Shown in pieces: positions 27,713-36,343 of a stretch of 64,000 bases of DNA. Both the position numbers and the translations under genes were made by a program. Position 1 is the stretch's first letter; the number at the start of each line of letters is the position of its first letter. The notes below the pieces were generated by a model, which did not search any database, was not told the origin of the DNA, and saw only the letters and a list, made by a program, of their open reading frames with translations. Origin of the DNA: PHAA01 sp963665865 (GTDB lineage: Bacteria > Bacillota > Syntrophomonadia > Syntrophomonadales > Syntrophomonadaceae); the NCBI GenBank assembly GCA_963665865.2, contig CAXXWF010000001.1:3162001-3226000 (forward strand), written 5' to 3'.

Positions 27713-28495
27713 CTAACCTCGCTTTAATTTATCTCCTGCAAACAGGGCCGCTCCCACCGCCCCAATGATTTGTGGTTCAGGTGCTATATGGGCCTTTAGT
27801 CCCAATCTATCCTCCACCCGTCGCACTATCCCAATATTTTTCGCCACTCCGCCGCTTATGCACAGGGCTTCTTCTATACCGACCCTCTCCATTAGGGAGA
27901 TGACTCTGGAGGTAACAGCATCCATTGCACCTGCCAGAATATCGTTCACATGCTTGCCTTCCCGCAAAAGTCTAATAATGGCAGACTCCGCGAAGACTGC
28001 GCAGGTGTTGCTGATGGGCCAGGGCCCTTCTACCAGCAGGAAAGATAGAGGCCCGATTTGGTCCAGTTCCAATCCTAAAGTGGCAGCTACCCTCTCCAGG
28101 TGTCTGCCTGTTCCCGCTGCACATTTATCATTCATGACAAAATTGGTCAATTTGCCATTTTCATCACACCGTATTGCCTTGCAGTCTTGTCCCCCCATAT
28201 CCAGGATGGTGCGCACTTTGGGGAAATAGTAATGATTTCCCCTGGCATGACAGGAGATTTCGGTTATGGTACCTTGGGCAAAGGGAACATTAACCCGGCC
28301 ATAACCGGTAGCGACAATGTATTGAATTTGCTCCATCTCCAGTTTTAGCCGTTCAGTGATCGCGGTCATGGCCAAGCCCGCAGATTCTACCGGATCTGCG
28401 CCCGTATATATGACGTTCCAACCCAGCATTTTCTGTTCATCCATAATCACCGCTTTGGTACTTAATGATCCAATGTCTATGCCTGCTGCTATCAT
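27713..28495 (-). CDS. ASKHA-type ATPase of BadF/BadG/BcrA/BcrD family (activator 2)
   Basis: 260 residues. Phosphate-1 loop GIDIGSLSTKAVIMD at the N-terminus, DMGGQDCKAI, and the two Cys that hold the intersubunit [4Fe-4S] cluster: NDKCAAGTGRHLE and SNTCAVFAESE. The C-terminal ISGGVAKNIGIV is the adenosine motif. Homologues couple ATP hydrolysis to transfer of one low-potential electron to a 2-hydroxyacyl-CoA dehydratase or benzoyl-CoA reductase. ATG at 28495, about 10 bases after GAGG. It is the last gene of a four-gene set. Confidence 0.92.
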   Translation of the reverse strand: MIAAGIDIGSLSTKAVIMDEQKMLGWNVIYTGADPVESAGLAMTAITERLKLEMEQIQYIVATGYGRVNVPFAQGTITEISCHARGNHYYFPKVRTILDMGGQDCKAIRCDENGKLTNFVMNDKCAAGTGRHLERVAATLGLELDQIGPLSFLLVEGPWPISNTCAVFAESAIIRLLREGKHVNDILAGAMDAVTSRVISLMERVGIEEALCISGGVAKNIGIVRRVEDRLGLKAHIAPEPQIIGAVGAALFAGDKLKRG

Positions 28496-28527
28496 CAAAA
28501 ATCTACCTCGTTTTCTTAGGTCGCGCC

Positions 28528-29313
28528 CTATGATCTATTGGACTGCTGTTTCCGAGCCGCAATCAATGCTGCTCCCAATGCACCAACTATCATAGCTTCC
28601 TGTGGTACCAATACCGGGCAACCTACTAATTCTTCCAAGGCGGTCACCATACCGACATTTCTCGCCACTCCCCCTACCATGACCAGTTCTGGTTGAAAGT
28701 CAGCTTTGATGATCAAGGTATAAATCCGGCGAGCCAGACCTCGAAAAATTGCTTTGGCAATATCTTCCGGCTGATGTTTCAAATGAATAAGGGAAATAAT
28801 CTCAGATTCAGCGAAAACTGCGCAATTGTTATTAATAACAACATCCTTTTGTGATCGGAGGGACAATTGCCCCAGCCCCTCAGGATCGGTGCCCAATGGT
28901 TTTGAGGCTATCTCCAGAAATCTTCCGCTGCCCGAAGCACAACGGTCATTGCGAACCGTATTGAGGAGTCTCCCCTCCCTGGTTTTGACTACTAAACACT
29001 TGTCTGCACCTAAATCAATAACCGTCCCTGTGGATGGTATCAGGTATATTGCCCCTCGGGCGCAGCAGGCGGCCTCAGATGCCTTGGCTTGCACAAAAGA
29101 AACATAGTCACTGCCGACACCGGTAGCCACGACGCAGTCAATAGCATTTAACGAAACACCTGCCTTATCCGCCGTTTCTTTAAAAGCTGAATGAGCAACG
29201 GAGAGAACCGATTTTCTTTCCAAGGGCGTTACCGAATAGGAAAGGTTTTGCAGCTCATCCAAAATTACAACCTTTAGATTTTCAGTTCCAGCATCAATCC
29301 CGGCAGTGATCAT
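28528..29313 (-). CDS. ASKHA-type ATPase of BadF/BadG/BcrA/BcrD family (activator 1)
   Basis: 261 residues. GIDAGTENLKVVILD loop, cluster Cys in NDRCASGSGRFLE and NNNCAVFAESE, adenosine motif VGGVARNVGMV. Compared with its neighbour at 27713, the middle motif is DLGADKCLVV rather than DMGGQDCKAI, so the two are distinct paralogues rather than a recent duplication. A pair of different ATPases is the arrangement of class I benzoyl-CoA reductases, where they form a heterodimer; ordinary 2-hydroxyacyl-CoA dehydratases use a single homodimeric activator. Confidence 0.92.
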   Translation of the reverse strand: MITAGIDAGTENLKVVILDELQNLSYSVTPLERKSVLSVAHSAFKETADKAGVSLNAIDCVVATGVGSDYVSFVQAKASEAACCARGAIYLIPSTGTVIDLGADKCLVVKTREGRLLNTVRNDRCASGSGRFLEIASKPLGTDPEGLGQLSLRSQKDVVINNNCAVFAESEIISLIHLKHQPEDIAKAIFRGLARRIYTLIIKADFQPELVMVGGVARNVGMVTALEELVGCPVLVPQEAMIVGALGAALIAARKQQSNRS

Positions 29314-29326
29314 ACGGTTTGGCCTC

Positions 29327-30469
29327 CTAAATCATCTCGATAAAAGCTTCCACCCGAGTAGCCAGCATGCCCTCCTGGGCCAGGTGATATTCTCTGTCCA
29401 AACTGATATACGGAATTTCAGCCTCGGCTAGTTTCTGTTTCATAATAAAGAACCGATAAGCTAACGGTAGGGAGTATAGCTGTTTCAACTCCAGTATTCC
29501 CTGCACATTAAATTCTTTCACCCATCGCTTGATCTGTTCAATTTGATCATTCCAGTTTTCCATGCGCGAAGTACCCGGACGATCCATATATCGATTACCC
29601 AACGCTTCCCAGGGATTAGCAATTGAAGGATCAACCAGTCCCCAGAAATACTTGGCTCCCGTATCAAATTCGTCCATGACCACAGCCGCTCCACAATTCT
29701 CCACCAGTTCTATATATCCGGGGTGATCAAGATACTCCCCACATAAAAGCAGCCGCGGACTAGTCTTTTTGAATTTTCCAGTCCGAGTTTCCAGGTAGGG
29801 CAGCAGTGCCTCCAGCTCCTGGTTGAACACCTCCCGCGGCATAACCCGGGCTGCAGTGGTTATCCCCAAGACCTCAGCCCCCGTAAGTGCTGGGACTTCA
29901 CGTTTCCTTAGTTCGTATACCTTTCTTAAGAGGCGCCGCATTTTATTGAATACCAAAATCTGCTCCCCAAGGGCTTCCTCCGTGATCTTAACTCCTCCCC
30001 ATTCCTCCATAACCTTGCTTAGCTCCACTACTGATTTATTCCACCTTTGCAGGGTGATGTCTGAAAAGGAATGGGGGAGATACATAATATAGTTAAGAGC
30101 AGGTTTATTAAGGTGATGCAGTACATCCCAAAGGCGTTTGAAATCATCATCCACCTGGACGCAGGCCACTCCATCGATAAAATCCAAATCGCCGGTCAAC
30201 ACCGATTCCAGAACATGCGAGCAATAGCGGCAGGTCATTTCCGGCCGGTATAAACCTGCGTGAGGAGCACTTGCCTCCCAGCTGCCCGATATTCTCCAGG
30301 GAAGCATTCCGGCTGCCGCAATAACTTCCTCAGGTAAATAAGTGTCCAACAAACCGATTACTTTGCGTCCCTGCTTTTTCCATTCCACAGCCCATTTGCT
30401 TCTATTTTCAGGCTTATTGCCATCAATAAGCTTTTTCAGCCGTTCTTCCATCAACTGATTATTATCCAT
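29327..30469 (-). CDS. 2-hydroxyacyl-CoA dehydratase / benzoyl-CoA reductase family subunit (smaller)
   Basis: 380 residues from the ATG at 30469 (RBS AAGGAG). HgdB/BcrC-type features: AAGMLPWRISGSWE near 52-65, MTCRYCSHVLESVLTGDLDFIDG with paired Cys, LLLCGEYLDHPGYIELVENCG and C-terminal LAEAEIPYISLDREYHLAQEGMLATRVEAF. The conserved Cys would bind a [4Fe-4S] cluster, and the C-terminal region matches the CoA-binding half. It lies 13 bases before the first ATPase gene and 63 bases after the partner subunit, clearly one operon. Whether it dehydrates or reduces cannot be told from sequence. Confidence 0.88.
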   Translation of the reverse strand: MDNNQLMEERLKKLIDGNKPENRSKWAVEWKKQGRKVIGLLDTYLPEEVIAAAGMLPWRISGSWEASAPHAGLYRPEMTCRYCSHVLESVLTGDLDFIDGVACVQVDDDFKRLWDVLHHLNKPALNYIMYLPHSFSDITLQRWNKSVVELSKVMEEWGGVKITEEALGEQILVFNKMRRLLRKVYELRKREVPALTGAEVLGITTAARVMPREVFNQELEALLPYLETRTGKFKKTSPRLLLCGEYLDHPGYIELVENCGAAVVMDEFDTGAKYFWGLVDPSIANPWEALGNRYMDRPGTSRMENWNDQIEQIKRWVKEFNVQGILELKQLYSLPLAYRFFIMKQKLAEAEIPYISLDREYHLAQEGMLATRVEAFIEMI

Positions 30470-30532
30470 AGCTATCTCCTTCTCGCCATAAAATTGAGCG
30501 TTGCAACACACCACTTCAGAGGAATTGTCGCC

Positions 30533-31846
30533 CTAATCACGGTTTTCTTTTCTGGCCTCGCAGACTTCAATGAAATCCTCCAATTTGGTAAAAAATTCCT
30601 TTTCATCAAAACCGCTGCTTTCCAGCATTCTTCCTTCTATCAAAAGCGTTGGAATTCCCAGTTTCGCTTCGGCAGTATCCGCAATTACCTTCCCCAGGTT
30701 ATTGCTGGTCGGGCAACCCCATTGCTGAAAATAGATAATGCCATCTAAATCTAGGTCGATGCAAGAATTAATATGGGTATCAACCCAACTATCTCCCAAA
30801 CGACCCCAGGTAAAGTCAAACTGTCGGGCTTCCTCTTCTAAGGGAGTAAGTTTTCTTCCGTTCCAGGGATCACCCCAAATTGCTTCCCGACCGGAGAACC
30901 AGCCATTATAAATTGTCATCTCCGCGGCTGGAATCGAAACCCCTCTGCTCTCCAGCCAGCTGAAAGGATCCGCATAAAAAGGTCCGGCGACCGACCAGAG
31001 CAAGCGCAGTTTTTCCACGGGTTGAGCCGCTCCTATACCCTTGGCGACTTTATCTCCCACTTCTTCAACATATAAACGCATATACTCTACTGCTTTCTTG
31101 GGGTCCCCATACATGTCGGGCAAGCGCACTTCCCGGAAACTTTCACGGCCGCTTAAGGGGCAGGGTTTGGCTGCCTTAAGTTTCCAGAGCTGCTGAAAAT
31201 ACTGCAGATATTGGCGGTTATATTCCTGATATTCCACCAGCAGGTCTTCGTTGTATTTGCATCCGGGCACTGAGACTTCAATATATTTGATCATTTCTTC
31301 AAGTTGAGCATGTACATATTGAAGTGCCTCTTCATCCATCTCCCGCTGAAAGTTTTTGAACGGACGGTCAATATTAAAATGAGGAACTTTCATCATCTCA
31401 GCCACAAAAAGCTGCGCTAAATATACTGGTATACACTCAAAATTTGAGGTCTCAATAAAACTTGGCTTAGGGAAATCGCCTTCCATAAGCATGGGTATTA
31501 AAACCGAGCAGCGGTCGCAGGTATGTTCGGGCATACCTTCCTTCCGGATAATCTCGAAATATCTGGTGGCCTCCTTGCCATGGGTGCGGTCAGCTGACAT
31601 GATTGCATCCCAAGGCACCATCCCCATTGCTCGGGTGAGTGGTCCTAAACCAAGGATGCCCAGTGGTTTCCCTGATGCATACGCTTCTCTTTGTTCAATC
31701 CTGAAATCACGTTCCAGTTCATAGAGCAGCACATTTGACTTGGGTTTGGAGGGGTCAGGATTATCTTTGATCGCCCTTATTCTTCGCTCACAGGTGGCAA
31801 TCTCTTTCTCCAGGTACGCCAACCCACTCTGATTTCGTTGTATCAT
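30533..31846 (-). CDS. 2-hydroxyacyl-CoA dehydratase / benzoyl-CoA reductase family subunit (larger)
   Basis: 437 residues, with AAGGAGG RBS. Family features: PLGILGLGPLTRAMGMVPWD (near 60-80), the Cys pair HTCDRCSVLIPMLMEGD, then SNFECIPVYLAQLF, and C-terminal DGIIYFQQWGCPTSNNLGKV with IPTLLIEGRMLESS. The size, larger than its partner (380), resembles the pairs of large subunits in class I benzoyl-CoA reductases. It is the first of the four-gene set and is separated from the thiolase gene by a 183-base region with a strong hairpin and a palindrome. Confidence 0.87.
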   Translation of the reverse strand: MIQRNQSGLAYLEKEIATCERRIRAIKDNPDPSKPKSNVLLYELERDFRIEQREAYASGKPLGILGLGPLTRAMGMVPWDAIMSADRTHGKEATRYFEIIRKEGMPEHTCDRCSVLIPMLMEGDFPKPSFIETSNFECIPVYLAQLFVAEMMKVPHFNIDRPFKNFQREMDEEALQYVHAQLEEMIKYIEVSVPGCKYNEDLLVEYQEYNRQYLQYFQQLWKLKAAKPCPLSGRESFREVRLPDMYGDPKKAVEYMRLYVEEVGDKVAKGIGAAQPVEKLRLLWSVAGPFYADPFSWLESRGVSIPAAEMTIYNGWFSGREAIWGDPWNGRKLTPLEEEARQFDFTWGRLGDSWVDTHINSCIDLDLDGIIYFQQWGCPTSNNLGKVIADTAEAKLGIPTLLIEGRMLESSGFDEKEFFTKLEDFIEVCEARKENRD

Positions 31847-31932
31847 TTTGTTCCTCCTTATCTAATCCTTCATTAATTGTCAGTTTCAATATCTTCAGCT
31901 ATTTTCTGCAAAATCTATGCTTACTGGATTTG

Positions 31933-31995
31933 TTGGACTCTGTCCAAATTTCAGTTATTTTGCGCCGGAGACCTGGCATTGCGGCCAGGGTCTCC
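31933..31995. promoter_or_regulatory. Palindrome and hairpin between thiolase and dehydratase-type genes
   Basis: TTGGACTCTGTCCAA (31933-31947) is a perfect palindrome with 3-base centre. Next to it, 31967-31995 forms a hairpin GGAGACCTGGC / GCCAGGGTCTCC with one bulged G. No T-run follows on either strand, so it looks like an operator plus RNA structure rather than a terminator. Confidence 0.5.
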
Positions 31996-32029
31996 CAGCA
32001 ATTAAAAAGGGGGAATGAAACTCAAAAGG

Positions 32030-33220
32030 TTAACACAATTCAAAGATTCCGGCTGCTCCCTGTCCACCTCCGATGCACATGCTGACCATGCCATATTTAA
32101 CATTGCGTCTTTCCATTTCATGCATCAGGGTTACGGTCAATTTGCATCCGGTAGACCCCATCGGATGGCCCAAGGCTATGGCTCCTCCATTTACGTTTAC
32201 AATATCCGGGTCGATGCCCAGCTCTCGTATACAATATAGAGCCTGAGAAGCAAAGGCTTCGTTCAGTTCTATCAGCCCGATGTCTTTCAGCTCCAATCCC
32301 GCCCGCTTCAGGGCTTTAGGAATGGCAAACACCGGACCAATTCCCATTTCATCCGCAGCACAACCATGTACCGCGAAAGTAATGAATTTTAAGCGTGGTT
32401 TTAACCCTAATTCCTGAGCCTTGTCTGCCGACATCAAAATCACCGCTGATGCACCGTCGGTCATCTGCGAGGATTGAGCCGCAGTTACAGTTCCTCCCGG
32501 TACGAAGGCCGGTTTCAGCTTGGCCAGTCCATCCTGGGTAACATCAGCGCGAATACCTTCTTCATAGTCATACATAATTTCTTTGGTGACAGGTTTCCCG
32601 TCAGCACTCAAGGTAGTAGTCTTAACCGATACCGGAACTATTTCTGCTTTGAACTTGCCACCCTGCATGGCAGCAGCTGCCTTCTGATGACTAGCTACCG
32701 CAAATGCATCCTGGGCTTCCCGGCTGATACCATATCTTTGCGCCACATTCTCCGCCGTTTGTCCCATGCTGGTATAGACTGTGCGTATCTCTGGATTGGC
32801 GATTATGTCGGGATTGGGCCTGATTATACCGCCCATGCTGATTAAGCTCATATGCTCAATACCACCAGCTAAAACCACATCACAGCGTCCGCTCATGATG
32901 GCCTCGGCTCCAAAAGCAATGGCTTGCAAGCCTGATGAGCAGAAGCGGTTAACGGTCACCGCCGGAACGCTTTCGGGAATTCCTGCATACCTGGCAGTGA
33001 TTCGCGCCGTATTCATACCACACACCTGTTCTGGGGTTGCACAACCCCAGATTACATCGTCAATCATCTCGGCTTCGAATCCGAGACCCGCTCTTTTTAT
33101 CGCTTCTTCCATGCAAATTTTTCCTAAGAATTCGGGTCTGGTATCTTTGAGGGTACCCCGGGGAGCCTTCCCCCCTGCTGTGCGTACTCCTGAAACGATT
33201 ACAGCTTCTCTCAATTTCAT
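32030..33220 (-). CDS. Acetyl-CoA acetyltransferase (thiolase)
   Basis: 396 residues from the ATG at 33220 (RBS GGGAGG). Catalytic Cys in VNRFCSSGLQAIAFG near residue 89, catalytic His in NGGAIALGHPMGSTG, and second Cys in VSMCIGGGQGAAG. It cleaves 3-ketoacyl-CoA with CoA to acetyl-CoA and a shortened acyl-CoA, the last step of beta-oxidation. It lies 35 bases after the FadN-like gene, the FadN-FadA order known from Bacillus. Confidence 0.95.
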   Translation of the reverse strand: MKLREAVIVSGVRTAGGKAPRGTLKDTRPEFLGKICMEEAIKRAGLGFEAEMIDDVIWGCATPEQVCGMNTARITARYAGIPESVPAVTVNRFCSSGLQAIAFGAEAIMSGRCDVVLAGGIEHMSLISMGGIIRPNPDIIANPEIRTVYTSMGQTAENVAQRYGISREAQDAFAVASHQKAAAAMQGGKFKAEIVPVSVKTTTLSADGKPVTKEIMYDYEEGIRADVTQDGLAKLKPAFVPGGTVTAAQSSQMTDGASAVILMSADKAQELGLKPRLKFITFAVHGCAADEMGIGPVFAIPKALKRAGLELKDIGLIELNEAFASQALYCIRELGIDPDIVNVNGGAIALGHPMGSTGCKLTVTLMHEMERRNVKYGMVSMCIGGGQGAAGIFELC

Positions 33221-33255
33221 TACCTCCCTGAAATTATTCAAATTCTCTATCTTAC

Positions 33256-35643
33256 TTAATTGCGAAGGGGTTTCTTGTTTTTTAGCATATGGCTGATTCT
33301 TTCCTGGGTCTTTAGCTCTTTACATAGGCCAATGAAACTTGTTCTTTCCAACGTATTCAGGTATTCTTCCGTGACCAGCGCATCTCTGATTATCTCCCCG
33401 CCGGCCATAACATCTACGATTTCACAGGTTACATGCCAGTCATAATCGCTGATCATCCCCGCCTCCAGCATCTGCATCGTTCCAGCCTTTAAGAGAGCCA
33501 GGGCTGTCTGCCCAAAGGCCGGAATACTCTTTTGGACTGGCGCGGTGTAGCCACTATCAATCATATTAAGCACTCGTTGTTTGGCATCGCTGATCAGATA
33601 ATCAGGATTCAGGGTGATTCCATCGCTGGGGCGCAGGTACCCAAGTCTTTGTGCTTCCTTGGCACTACCCGACACCCTGCCCGTGATGATGTTCTGAAAG
33701 TAAGCGTTAATAAAATCAATGGGAGCGGCACTGGTGCCCCTGATATTTTCATAGGTTCTCAGAACCGTTTCGGTAAGACCTCCGCCAGCAGGAATCAGTC
33801 CTACGCCTGCTTCCACCAAGCCCATATAAGTCTCACCTAACGCTTGAATGGCTGAACCCTGCATGGCCATTTCACACCCGCCGCCCAGTGTCATACCATG
33901 AATCGCCATCACTACCGGTTTTTCGGAATACTTGTAACCCTTAAAGACGTCCTGAGAGGTGGCCAGCAATTGATCAATAAAGGCCCAATCCTGTTCATTG
34001 ATTGCCCTGGCAGCTATTGATAAATCCAGGCCAACGCAAAAATTCTTGCCGGAATTGGCTACAACCATCCCGGACCAGTTCTGGGCCAGTTCGGCCTGAG
34101 CCTCCTTCATAAATGCCAATATCTCAGGATTCAGGGTCGAAGACGCGGTGTGTATTTCCAGGCAGAGAATGTTATCCCCAATATCGTAGAGTGTACCTGC
34201 GTCGCTGGCTCTTAAAACCTTGTCTTGTCCTTCTAATTCCTTTAAGACCATAACTTCCGGCTTATGCCCAATCGGCCTATACTTCTGATCAGGAATAGAA
34301 TAGTAGTAATCTATACCTGCTTCGGTCTTGTAGAACGATTTAATTCCGTTCCCCAGCATTTCTTTAATCCAACCTGGTATAATATTGCCTTCTGCTTCCA
34401 AACGGCCCACATATTTTTCCAGATCCAAACCGTTCCATATTTCGAAGGGTCCTTTGGAGTGGTTGTAACCCCAGCACAGTCCTCGGTCCAGGTTGATAAT
34501 ATCATCAGCTACCTCCGGTATCTTGGAAGCCGCATAGAGGAATAAGCGGGTGATATTTTTCCAGGTAAATTCGGCAGCCTTATCATCGCCTTCAAAGAAA
34601 GCCGTTAGTTTCTCAGGCAGTGTTTGGGCTTCCCGAGCTGCGTCCAAGCTGGCAAATTTAACGGGTTGCAGGGGCCTATATTCAAAAGTGTTAATATCTA
34701 TAACTTGTTTCTCTTTACCGATTCTTTTATAGAAGCCGCCTTTGGTTTTATTGCCCAGCATACCTCGTCTCATCATCTGATAACAGAAACTAGGCAGTAA
34801 GAATTTTTCTTTTTCCTGGAGATCTTCAAGCTGGTCCGCAATTCCTTCTACGGAAGCAATTCCTATATCCAGCCCCACGAGATCATACAACCCGAAAATG
34901 CCGGTTCCCGGACGCCCGATGGCAGTACCGGTTATAGCGTCGACTTCCTCCAGGCTCAGCCCCAGTTCTACTGCCAGTCTCATTCCAGTCGGGTTGGTAA
35001 AATTGCCTAAACGGTTGGAAACGAAAGCTGGGGTATCTTTAGCCCAGACGATCCCCTTGCCCAGAACCTTCTCCCCAAATTCAGCCATAAAGTTGACTAC
35101 TTCCGGCAGGGTATGCTTCCCTGGTATTATTTCCAGCAATTTCATGTACCTGACCGGGTTGAAGAAATGAGTTCCCAACCAGTATTGTTTGAATGCCTGC
35201 GGCATATCTTCAGCGATGGTGTTGATGCGTATACTGGATGTATTGCTGGTGACAATAGTACCAGGTTTAATAAAGGGAGCAATTTGCTGCAATACTGCCT
35301 TTTTAATAGCGATATTCTCCGGGACGACCTCCACCACCCATTGGCATTCACTGAGCCAGTCCAGATTGTCCTCCATGTTGCCCACGGTAATGAGTTCTGC
35401 ATCGTCTTTCTCCATTAACACTGCTGGTTTTGATTTAAATAATAATGCTTTGTTGGCTGCTGCAACCCTATTTCTGAAAACCGGACTTTTTTCCGTCAAC
35501 CCCAAAGCTTTTTCTTTATCAGTCAGTTTCCGGGGAACGATGTCCAATAGATAACTGGGAATTCCCGCGTTCGCCAGCTGCGCAGCAATGCCTGCTCCCA
35601 TTGTTCCAGAACCCAATATGGCAACTTTTCTAATTTTCTTCAT
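33256..35643 (-). CDS. fadN: 3-hydroxyacyl-CoA dehydrogenase / enoyl-CoA hydratase fusion, FadN type
   Basis: About 795 residues. N-terminal Rossmann fold KVAILGSGTMGAGIAAQLAN, then the 3HCDH signature region (WVVEVVPENI, GTHFFNPVRYMKLLEIIPG) and C-terminal dehydrogenase domains to about residue 430. A crotonase-like domain follows at about 500-720: NSGKNFCVGLDLS and MTLGGGCEMAMQGSA with GLIPAGGG. This order (dehydrogenase first) is that of B. subtilis FadN, the reverse of E. coli FadB. Start: ATG at 35643, 12 bases after GGAGG; the adjacent GTG is a possible alternative. It is the first gene after the sigma-54 promoter at 35803. Confidence 0.93.
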   Translation of the reverse strand: MKKIRKVAILGSGTMGAGIAAQLANAGIPSYLLDIVPRKLTDKEKALGLTEKSPVFRNRVAAANKALLFKSKPAVLMEKDDAELITVGNMEDNLDWLSECQWVVEVVPENIAIKKAVLQQIAPFIKPGTIVTSNTSSIRINTIAEDMPQAFKQYWLGTHFFNPVRYMKLLEIIPGKHTLPEVVNFMAEFGEKVLGKGIVWAKDTPAFVSNRLGNFTNPTGMRLAVELGLSLEEVDAITGTAIGRPGTGIFGLYDLVGLDIGIASVEGIADQLEDLQEKEKFLLPSFCYQMMRRGMLGNKTKGGFYKRIGKEKQVIDINTFEYRPLQPVKFASLDAAREAQTLPEKLTAFFEGDDKAAEFTWKNITRLFLYAASKIPEVADDIINLDRGLCWGYNHSKGPFEIWNGLDLEKYVGRLEAEGNIIPGWIKEMLGNGIKSFYKTEAGIDYYYSIPDQKYRPIGHKPEVMVLKELEGQDKVLRASDAGTLYDIGDNILCLEIHTASSTLNPEILAFMKEAQAELAQNWSGMVVANSGKNFCVGLDLSIAARAINEQDWAFIDQLLATSQDVFKGYKYSEKPVVMAIHGMTLGGGCEMAMQGSAIQALGETYMGLVEAGVGLIPAGGGLTETVLRTYENIRGTSAAPIDFINAYFQNIITGRVSGSAKEAQRLGYLRPSDGITLNPDYLISDAKQRVLNMIDSGYTAPVQKSIPAFGQTALALLKAGTMQMLEAGMISDYDWHVTCEIVDVMAGGEIIRDALVTEEYLNTLERTSFIGLCKELKTQERISHMLKNKKPLRN

Positions 35644-35802
35644 CACAAATGGTATCCTCCAATCACGCAATTCGTTGGTTAATTTTTGTTTCTTTAAGAA
35701 TAAGTGCTCCTCTACGAGCCTTAGCTCTTACTTCATCCATTAATGACTGTCTTTCAACCTCCCTCTTCAACTTGCTGAGTCTCTTTTCATATTTCTATAT
35801 TT

Positions 35803-35818
35803 AGCAACTTTCATGCCA
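35803..35818 (-). promoter_or_regulatory. Sigma-54 (-24/-12) promoter of the fadN-thiolase operon
   Basis: Minus strand reads TGGCATGAAAGTTGCT: GG at -24 and GC at -12 with exactly 10 bases between, and the full TGGCA and TTGC consensus blocks. It lies 160 bases before fadN, between that gene and a divergent sigma-54 activator. rpoN is in the same window. Confidence 0.85.
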
Positions 35819-35845
35819 ACAAAATATAACGTCTTGATCGGGCCA

Positions 35846-35869
35846 ACAAAGCCTATTTATAGGCTTTGT
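35846..35869. promoter_or_regulatory. Perfect dyad just upstream of the sigma-54 promoter
   Basis: ACAAAGCCTAT, two bases, ATAGGCTTTGT: perfect 11-bp inverted repeat, about 30 bases upstream of the -24 element. It could be an operator or a transcriptional terminator for the plus strand (weak T content after it). Confidence 0.5.
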
Positions 35870-35893
35870 CGTCTCTCGCCACTATTAACTCAA

Positions 35894-36231
35894 TTACACT
35901 TTGTAAACATTTTGTAATCTATTTATTATTTTTTAGCTCATCGTTTTCCTTTTGTATGCGTCTTTCCGGTCCTTTAATTCGGCTACAGTTTGTAAACTTC
36001 CGTGCAATTTACATCTATGCCAACTTGGTCATTACTACCTGAGCCTTAAATATTTATCACTTGGAAATGCAAGAATTAGGGCTTTAGCCTCTTCGTTCCC
36101 ATTATATTGGCGTCCATTGGTTGAGCCACTATTAGCTAATCCTAATCTCATAGACTGAGATTAGCGCAAAAGTCTATTTATCCACAGCACCGACATTATT
36201 TGGCTGATCAAATTGGTTACATTTTGTAAAC
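35894..36231. promoter_or_regulatory. Three copies of a TACAnTTTGTAAAC motif (candidate enhancer sites)
   Basis: TTACACTTTGTAAAC (35894-35908), CTACAGTTTGTAAAC (35983-35997) and TTACATTTTGTAAAC (36217-36231). All are on the same strand with a dyad core TACAnTTTGTA. They lie 75-415 bases upstream of the -24/-12 promoter, as expected for upstream activator sites. The third is just before the -10-like TATACT (36251-36256) of the activator gene, so autoregulation is possible. Confidence 0.6.
36142..36164. promoter_or_regulatory. Perfect dyad in the divergent control region
   Basis: CTAATCTCA, five bases, TGAGATTAG: perfect 9-bp inverted repeat, located between the second and third TACAnTTTGTAAAC sites. 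Role unknown. Confidence 0.4.
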
Positions 36232-36343
36232 AATTATCGTATCTGTATGCTATACTTGAAATAGATGACCTGAAAAATAAGAGGACCGAGGGATTCTTTG
36301 CGAAGAGGTGATAATTATTTTTAGCCCGGAAAATAAAAGTACT

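Noticed and set aside
31907..31922. AAGCATAGATTTTGCA as a sigma-54 promoter for the dehydratase-type genes
   Set aside because: Spacing is right but the almost invariant GG is AG; kept only as a comment in a finding.
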